This document shows positions 26,110 to 31,896 of a DNA stretch of 31,896 nt, one piece after another. The stretch's first letter is position 1, and each line of letters begins with the position of its first letter. The DNA comes from Paulinella micropora. Taxonomy: Eukaryota; Cercozoa; Imbricatea; Euglyphida. The translations under genes were made by a program, and so were the position numbers. The DNA lies in contig BJOX01000016.1 in the NCBI GenBank assembly GCA_009731375.1, forward strand, positions 701,474-733,369. The letters are read 5' to 3'. The notes beneath the pieces were generated by a model. It ran no database searches, was not told the DNA's origin, and saw nothing but the letters and a program-made list of their open reading frames with translations.

Positions 26110-28959
26110 TTATGATGTTTGTTGATGTTTTAGTAGATATGTCATTAGTGCTTTTTTGAATGGCTTTATTTTTGTTTCATCTGTTATATGTTTTGGAATT
26201 GATTTCCATTGATCTGCAAAGATCTTGGTGAGGTATGGGTCTTTGTGGTTAACAAAGAGGCTGCCTTTTGTTGAGTATCGGGTTTTGTATGGATGTATGG
26301 TATTGATTGGTGTAAATGTGTTATTGTGGAGTGGTCTGTTGAGGTGTTTTTTAGGGTAAATGAATGGGTGATTTTCTATGCATACACGGAGGGTGTATAG
26401 GTGGGTGATGTCGAGTAGTTTGAGTTGATTTAGGATTGGTTTGGTATGTGCGCGGTAGTGTGTTTTTGCAATTATTCTGATTATTTTTTTGTGTATTTTT
26501 ATGAGTGGTTGTATATATTTCTTTTTGTTGTCATGCGTCCCCCAGATGGAGATGTTTTGTATGAGGTGTGGATATATGTGTGTGTAGTATAGTTGTTTCA
26601 TTGTTTTGGTGTTTAGATATTTTTTAGCATATAATAATGAGTTGATTGTGGGTTGGAGTTTACGGATTATGTTGTTGATATGTTGGTCATATTTAAGGTT
26701 ATGTTGTAGTGTTATGCCCAGGAGTTTTGCGTGTTGGCATTGCTCGAGGGTGTGGTTGTTTATTGTTATTGTGATATTTTGTTTTGTTTTATGGAAAATT
26801 GTGTATGTTGTTTTTGTTGGGTTGGGTACTAGGTTATTAGAATGGAAGTAGTTTATTAGCTTAGTTATTTCTGTTTGTGTTTTTTGTTGTAAGTCTGTAG
26901 GAGTTTTTGCCGTTATTATAAGTGTTGTGTCGTCTGCATATGTATATACTGTTCCTTGTTGTATGATATTGATTATGTCGTTAATATAGAGTAGGAAGAA
27001 GGTGGTGGATAATGTGCTGCCTTGTGGGATGCCATGTGTGATGGTGCGTTTGTGGGACTTGGCATATTGTGTGTGGACTTCTTGAATGCGATTTGAGAAG
27101 TAGGATTCAAAGAACTGGACTGTGCCTTCGTTGAAATTAAAATTTCGTCGAAGTTTGTCGAGTAACTTTGAATGTTCTACTGTGTCGTATGCTTTCGAGA
27201 GGTCTACGTAAAGAGCTAGTACTAGCTCTTCTTTATCTTTATGTTTTTGTATTTGGTTTATTATGGTTTGGACTGTCATGGTTGTGCTTGAGTTAGGTCG
27301 GAATGCGTATTGTGTATGTGATATTATGTTGTGTTTTGTTAGGTGGTCCATTATTTGTTTATTTATTATTGTGTCAAATACTTTAGCTATTATGGGTAGT
27401 AGTGATATCGGTCTGTAGTTGGCTGGCATGCTTGTGTCGCTGGCTTTGTATAGTTCTATTACTTTTGTTGTTTTGAGTGCGTCTGGGTATTTATTTTCAT
27501 TTATGGCTTTGTTGAAGAGGTTGGTAAGCATAGGTGTGAGGAAGGCGTGCATGTCTTTTATAAGTGTTGGTTTTATTTTGTATATGTCCTCTGCTTTATC
27601 TCTGTTCATATTTTTTAGTGTTTTGTTTACAATGTCTTCTGTTGTGTTATGTAGTTTGAAGCTTGGATGTGTTTGTTTGTTTTCTTCCGCTCTCTCTTCT
27701 TGTTGTTGTTTGTGTTCGGTTGTTGGTATGCTGTTGCTTGTTTTTTTACCTATTGTTATGTAGTGATCGTTGAGTGCGTTTGCTATTTCTATGGGGTCTG
27801 TGTGTGTTTTGTTGTTGTACTGTATTGTGGTTGGTGACGCTCTCGGTGGTTTGTTGTTAGGTACTAATTCTCTGAGTTTTCTGTGTTGTTTTTTTGGGTT
27901 GTTTTTATTTTCTTCTAGCGTCTTCATTATTTCGTCTTTTTTGGCTTTGTGTATTATTTTGTCGACTTTGTACCTCTGTGTCCTGTATGCCTGTTTGTTT
28001 TCTGTTGTCGGGTTATCTCTCCATTTTTTATATAGTAGGTGCTTTTTTCTTATTTGCCTCTTTATTATGGGGCTGCACCAGCTTTTTCTTCTATTGCATT
28101 GCTTGGGTTTTCGTTCGAAGTGTTCTATTACTTTTGTTATTGTTGTTTGTATGTCTCTAAACTTTTGGTTTGTGTCGCTGCTTTCTGTGTTGTCCTGCGT
28201 GATGTATTCTAACTGTGTTTTGAGGTTTGCTAGGATTGCGTCTTTGTTTTTGTCGTACATGTTTTTGGTAAGTCTGGGTGTGTTGTCTGTGTCTGGTTTT
28301 CTTGTGCGGGTGTGTATTATTGCGTATATGGGGTGGTGGTCTGATATGCATGGGCTTATAATGTTTGATTCTATGTTGGCATTGATGTTGGTGATTATCA
28401 TGTCTATGAGTGTGTGGGATGTTGTGTGGACCATGTCGTGTCTTGTTGCTTTTGTTATTGTTGTGTAGAGGTTGTTGTGTACCATTAGGTTTTGAAAGTC
28501 TGTGTGTGGTTTATGTATGTTGTCGAGTAGGTTGTAGTTGATGTCACCTACTAGTGTTATTGTGCTTGTAGGCGTTTTCTGTAGTATGCTGTTTATGTTA
28601 TTTTGTAATGCATGCATGAATTGTTTGTCTATGAGTGGGCGTCTATACATACCTATTATTGTGTGTATTGGTTTGTTTTTAAGTTTATTATTATATATTC
28701 TTAGTGTTAGTGGAGTTTTGCATGAGTCCGATATGGTTTGTTTATCGACTATTGTAATGTGCATGTTGCTTTTATAGTATATTGAGATGTCGATGTGATG
28801 TTTAGCTGTGTATGTAGGGATTGGAAATGCGTTGTTACTGGTTGGTTGGGTTATGTAGTTATCTGTGAGTATGATGATGTCTGGTTGGAAGGGTAGGAGT
28901 TGTAGGTGTGTGATTAGGTCTTGATGGTGTGCTTTGAGGGAGTGGATGCTCTGCAACAA
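26110..28959 (-). CDS. LINE ORF2-like protein: APE endonuclease and reverse transcriptase
   Basis: About 949 codons with no internal stop; the TTG start is only the first in-frame start-like codon, and the real N-terminus is missing. From that codon, the endonuclease is at about 4-215: IHSLKAH strand, PDIIILTDNY with Asp33 where Glu is usual, GDIN at 138-141, Asp186 and SDHH at 206-209. RT spans about 500-770, with FRPNSST, VDLSKAYD (Asp586), GIPQGS and YADD at 674-677. The C-terminus has the WK-IP-I / FKK-L-YLL pattern found at the end of many CR1/Jockey-like proteins. It nicks DNA and primes reverse transcription. The exact clade is not assigned. ORFs on the opposite strand (such as 27770-28468) are shadows. 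Confidence 0.9.
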   Translation of the reverse strand: MLQSIHSLKAHHQDLITHLQLLPFQPDIIILTDNYITQPTSNNAFPIPTYTAKHHIDISIYYKSNMHITIVDKQTISDSCKTPLTLRIYNNKLKNKPIHTIIGMYRRPLIDKQFMHALQNNINSILQKTPTSTITLVGDINYNLLDNIHKPHTDFQNLMVHNNLYTTITKATRHDMVHTTSHTLIDMIITNINANIESNIISPCISDHHPIYAIIHTRTRKPDTDNTPRLTKNMYDKNKDAILANLKTQLEYITQDNTESSDTNQKFRDIQTTITKVIEHFERKPKQCNRRKSWCSPIIKRQIRKKHLLYKKWRDNPTTENKQAYRTQRYKVDKIIHKAKKDEIMKTLEENKNNPKKQHRKLRELVPNNKPPRASPTTIQYNNKTHTDPIEIANALNDHYITIGKKTSNSIPTTEHKQQQEERAEENKQTHPSFKLHNTTEDIVNKTLKNMNRDKAEDIYKIKPTLIKDMHAFLTPMLTNLFNKAINENKYPDALKTTKVIELYKASDTSMPANYRPISLLPIIAKVFDTIINKQIMDHLTKHNIISHTQYAFRPNSSTTMTVQTIINQIQKHKDKEELVLALYVDLSKAYDTVEHSKLLDKLRRNFNFNEGTVQFFESYFSNRIQEVHTQYAKSHKRTITHGIPQGSTLSTTFFLLYINDIINIIQQGTVYTYADDTTLIITAKTPTDLQQKTQTEITKLINYFHSNNLVPNPTKTTYTIFHKTKQNITITINNHTLEQCQHAKLLGITLQHNLKYDQHINNIIRKLQPTINSLLYAKKYLNTKTMKQLYYTHIYPHLIQNISIWGTHDNKKKYIQPLIKIHKKIIRIIAKTHYRAHTKPILNQLKLLDITHLYTLRVCIENHPFIYPKKHLNRPLHNNTFTPINTIHPYKTRYSTKGSLFVNHKDPYLTKIFADQWKSIPKHITDETKIKPFKKALMTYLLKHQQTS

Positions 28960-29814
28960 CCTGGAAGTGTTAAGAATTTGATAAAATTCGCGACACCAGA
29001 CACCTTCTAGGTTATCAACTACTATCGTCTTGTCCTCCGACTGCTGCTGGGATCATAGGTGCAGGATGGGGAAGGGAGGGGGAAGCAAAGGAGGAACAGA
29101 AAATGGGAAACAGTTGCTGATGGCTGGTTGACCTTGCGGAGCGCGTTGCTGACTCGTATCAATGGGATGAGGTAGCACTTGTCTGCAGTAGCTTCCCCCG
29201 CCGTAGATCTCTCCATGGGCTGGGATGAGGTTGAGATGCTGGGATTTCTTCCGCGCTCTCTAGCCTGCCGGCCCACCCAGTGATTCGTGTCCAGTCCGAT
29301 GTTCCCTCAAACCCTTTCTGAAATGGGAAACGTCCACGAAGTTCTCACGGACACGTTTTTAGAACTCGTTTTTTATGCTCGTGCTCTGGATTCTACGTTT
29401 ATTCTACGTCCTACATTTTGATGTTGTGGTGATCGAAGTGCGTTTCTTAGTTTCGAAGCAAAACAAGAAAGGCGCTTCGGTGCACTGTGCGCTCTCTCTC
29501 TTGATCTAATCTTTCGCTCTCTCTGGCTGGCTGGTGAATTCATTTTATCATATTTAACTATTAGGCAAAATGATAAAAATCTAGGAAGGTTGTAAGGAGA
29601 AAGATTCTAGAAATTTATATTTTTACCAAATAGCTCAACATGATACATGATTGGGAGAAAACCGCGTGAAAAGTGTGTCAAATCAACATACCTTTATCTC
29701 TCTCTCTTCTTCTTCTTCGTTTTTATTGAGAGAACAATTTTTACAATCGGACTCAGGGAACGTCCACGTGAAAAGTATAGCTATTAAGTCTCTCTCTCTC
29801 TCTCTCTCTCTCTC
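28950..29814 (-). repeat. 0.87-kb repeat R1 plus 3'-end module, copy 2
   Basis: Second copy of 24624-25492, same orientation, cut off on the right by the large N gap. On the minus strand its end (..TTGTTGCAGAG) joins directly to the 5'-truncated LINE, and the reading frame of the LINE stays open for about 30 codons into it. It includes the second copy of the 84-codon ORF (29276-29022). Confidence 0.85.
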
Positions 29815-30712
29815 NNNNNNNNNNNNNNNNNNNNNNNNNNNNNNNNNNNNNNNNNNNNNNNNNNNNNNNNNNNNNNNNNNNNNNNNNNNNNNNNNNNNNN
29901 NNNNNNNNNNNNNNNNNNNNNNNNNNNNNNNNNNNNNNNNNNNNNNNNNNNNNNNNNNNNNNNNNNNNNNNNNNNNNNNNNNNNNNNNNNNNNNNNNNNN
30001 NNNNNNNNNNNNNNNNNNNNNNNNNNNNNNNNNNNNNNNNNNNNNNNNNNNNNNNNNNNNNNNNNNNNNNNNNNNNNNNNNNNNNNNNNNNNNNNNNNNN
30101 NNNNNNNNNNNNNNNNNNNNNNNNNNNNNNNNNNNNNNNNNNNNNNNNNNNNNNNNNNNNNNNNNNNNNNNNNNNNNNNNNNNNNNNNNNNNNNNNNNNN
30201 NNNNNNNNNNNNNNNNNNNNNNNNNNNNNNNNNNNNNNNNNNNNNNNNNNNNNNNNNNNNNNNNNNNNNNNNNNNNNNNNNNNNNNNNNNNNNNNNNNNN
30301 NNNNNNNNNNNNNNNNNNNNNNNNNNNNNNNNNNNNNNNNNNNNNNNNNNNNNNNNNNNNNNNNNNNNNNNNNNNNNNNNNNNNNNNNNNNNNNNNNNNN
30401 NNNNNNNNNNNNNNNNNNNNNNNNNNNNNNNNNNNNNNNNNNNNNNNNNNNNNNNNNNNNNNNNNNNNNNNNNNNNNNNNNNNNNNNNNNNNNNNNNNNN
30501 NNNNNNNNNNNNNNNNNNNNNNNNNNNNNNNNNNNNNNNNNNNNNNNNNNNNNNNNNNNNNNNNNNNNNNNNNNNNNNNNNNNNNNNNNNNNNNNNNNNN
30601 NNNNNNNNNNNNNNNNNNNNNNNNNNNNNNNNNNNNNNNNNNNNNNNNNNNNNNNNNNNNNNNNNNNNNNNNNNNNNNNNNNNNNNNNNNNNNNNNNNNN
30701 NNNNNNNNNNNN
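29815..30712. other. assembly gap, 898 N
   Basis: Gap opening inside a (CT)n array. It probably hides the rest of the second repeat copy and the end of the following LINE fragment. Long ORFs over it are artefacts. Confidence 0.98.
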
Positions 30713-30821
30713 AAAGACCATGCTGGTGGATGGTTGCTGTTGTGTGTGTGTGTGTGTGTGTTTTTTTTTTAAATATAAACTTATTTATGCATATATAAAT
30801 ATATATATGTATGCATATAAG

Positions 30822-31130
30822 TTAATTATTAATTAATTTTTTTTTTGTTTTTGATGTTTTTTTGTGTGTGTGTGTGTGTGTGTTGTAGTCATTGTTGTTA
30901 TTATTATCATTATTATTATTATGTTTTTGTTGTTCTAGGAGGTGAGCTTTTATCCGCTTTTTGAAGATGTTGAGTGATGTTGTGTCCTTGATATCTTGTG
31001 GGAGTTGGTTCCATTGATGCAGGAACAGTTTTGTTTGATATGGGGTGTTGTGGTCGATGAATAAGTTGCTTTTGATTGAGTGTCGAGTATGGTATGAATG
31101 GATATGATTTGTTGGGGTGAAGGTGTTGTC
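30822..31130 (-). pseudogene. C-terminal fragment of a second, diverged LINE
   Basis: Minus-strand reading from 31130 gives about 68 residues that line up with the end of the LINE protein at 26110. It shares NTFTP, a WNQLPQDI segment (WKSIPKHI in the other), FKK and a closing LLEQQ. About half the positions differ, so this is another family member. It then runs into N/D repeats from AAT/AAC triplets and TH repeats from (GT)n. The 5' side is cut directly by a (CT)n array at 31131. From 30713 to 30821 there is only (GT)n, T-run and AT-rich 3' sequence. Confidence 0.6.
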
Positions 31131-31183
31131 TCTCTCTCTCTCACACACACACACACACTCTCTCTCTCTGTCTCACACACACA

Positions 31184-31245
<62 letters not shown>
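31131..31245. repeat. compound (CT)n(CA)n microsatellite
   Basis: CT, CA, CT, CA, then about 27 CT units. On the minus strand this is the GA tail of the 3'-end module at 31328-31243. Confidence 0.95.
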
Positions 31246-31248
<3 letters not shown>

Positions 31249-31896
31249 TCTTCTTCGTTTTTATTGAGAGAACAATTTTTACAATCGGACTCAGGGAACT
31301 TCCACGTGAAAAGTATAGCTAGTAAGTTATACCTTTATCAAAGGTGGGAACCTAGTTATTCAGTTGAGCGTGTTAAGGAAGATATTAAATATTAAATTAG
31401 TATTCAGCGGCTCAGTATTAATATTATATTATAGTTATTAAAATTTATATTTTTGCTTAGATATGTTGCGCGGTGATATATATTATTATGCTATGTTATG
31501 GATATGTAATTGTAAAGGTGTAGTCATGTGTGGCGGCCCCCCCCCCTCTCTTTTCTTTTTTCTAGAAAAAGAATAAAGGAAGAAAAGGGGGGGAAGGGGG
31601 TGGAAGTTGTTGATATTGTATTATAGTTATTAAAATTAATATTTTTGCTTAGATATGTTGCGCGGTGATATATATTATTATGCTATGTTATGGATATGTA
31701 ATTGTAAAGGTGTAGTTGTATGTGTGGCGGCCCCCCCCTCTCTTTTCTTTGTTCACAGAAAAAGTAAAAGAGAGGGGGGGGGGGGGAAGTTGGGAGTGGG
31801 CGTGGTTGACCATATACGTCGATTGATTCGGATAGTTCTTCTTCAGGTAGTAGACAAAGGAGCAAGCCTAGTGTTCTTCTCCTCTCCCCCCCCCCC
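31243..31896 (-). repeat. second copy of the LINE-type 3' region
   Basis: Resembles 25516-26030: the same 3'-end module, the AT-rich stretch with TTAATATTATATTATAG, the GGCGGCCCCCC-CTCTCTTTTC phrase and the GGGCGTGGTTGACCATATAC phrase. It contains an extra duplication of about 120 bp with a 192-bp period (from about 31437 and 31629), so it has one more unit than the other copy. It runs off the window end. Confidence 0.75.

Larger units (their letters stand above)
24624..28959 (-). mobile_element. APE-type non-LTR retrotransposon (LINE), 5'-truncated
   Basis: Minus-strand element: one long ORF, then a microsatellite-rich 3' region down to about 24624, where the repeat shared with 28950-29814 ends. 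The 5' end is an abrupt junction near 28948 inside the first endonuclease strand, the usual result of incomplete target-primed reverse transcription. The left limit is inferred from the repeat edge; no target-site duplication was identified. Confidence 0.75.

Noticed and set aside
27770-28468. 232-codon plus-strand hydrophobic ORF
   Set aside because: Antisense shadow of the LINE ORF, whose endonuclease and RT motifs are clear.
29651-30772. 373-codon ORF on plus and 322-codon ORF on minus
   Set aside because: Almost entirely N gap.

Overview
This is eukaryotic nuclear DNA. It has GT-AG introns (one only 43 nt), AATAAA signals, an APE-type LINE, a Ty3/Gypsy-type element and very many microsatellites. 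It is a scaffold rather than one contig, with N gaps at 8593-8602, 9367-9376 and 29815-30712. An invertebrate animal or close relative fits the mix of elements, but nothing in the sequence fixes the species.

Left part (1-4650): a (CT)n tract, then a TATA box and a good 5' splice site. These look like the 5' end of a gene whose 450-codon RS-rich ORF starts at 1969. The coding signal continues to 3992 but changes frame about three times. The candidate intron holds a diverged direct repeat with a conserved hairpin block. Centre-left (4650-13315): about 3.6 kb of apparently non-coding sequence is present twice, almost base for base (4966-8592 and 9377-13003), and a third time in part (8603-9366), with an N gap at every boundary. 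This is most simply an assembly duplication. Each full copy holds a strong GC-rich hairpin, a MITE-like fold-back and AGATT/ATGTT pentanucleotide arrays.

Middle (13315-16067): a 213-nt imperfect palindrome centred on 13466, long trinucleotide tracts (including about 120 bp of GAA), a higher-order TTAC/TTGC array with five conserved boxes, and a short stretch with 14- and 16-bp palindromes. Next is a 5'-incomplete Ty3/Gypsy element (16068-22252). It has a gag C-terminal remnant, an in-frame UGA, a 1,621-codon pol (protease-like, RT, RNase H, HHCC-DDE integrase, start of GPY/F) and a roughly 310-codon extension in the -1 frame. No LTR was found.

Right part: a divergent pair of small genes (23309-23612 minus, 23882-24361 plus). 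The first is a clean two-exon gene of 86 codons that a plain ORF scan does not reveal. From 24624 to the end is a pile of non-LTR retroelement pieces on the minus strand: a nearly full ORF with endonuclease and RT (26110-28959), a related C-terminal fragment (30822-31130), and repeated 3'-end modules with AATAAA followed by GAA/GA tails. The mobile-element genes serve their own copying. The small host-like genes have no recognised function.
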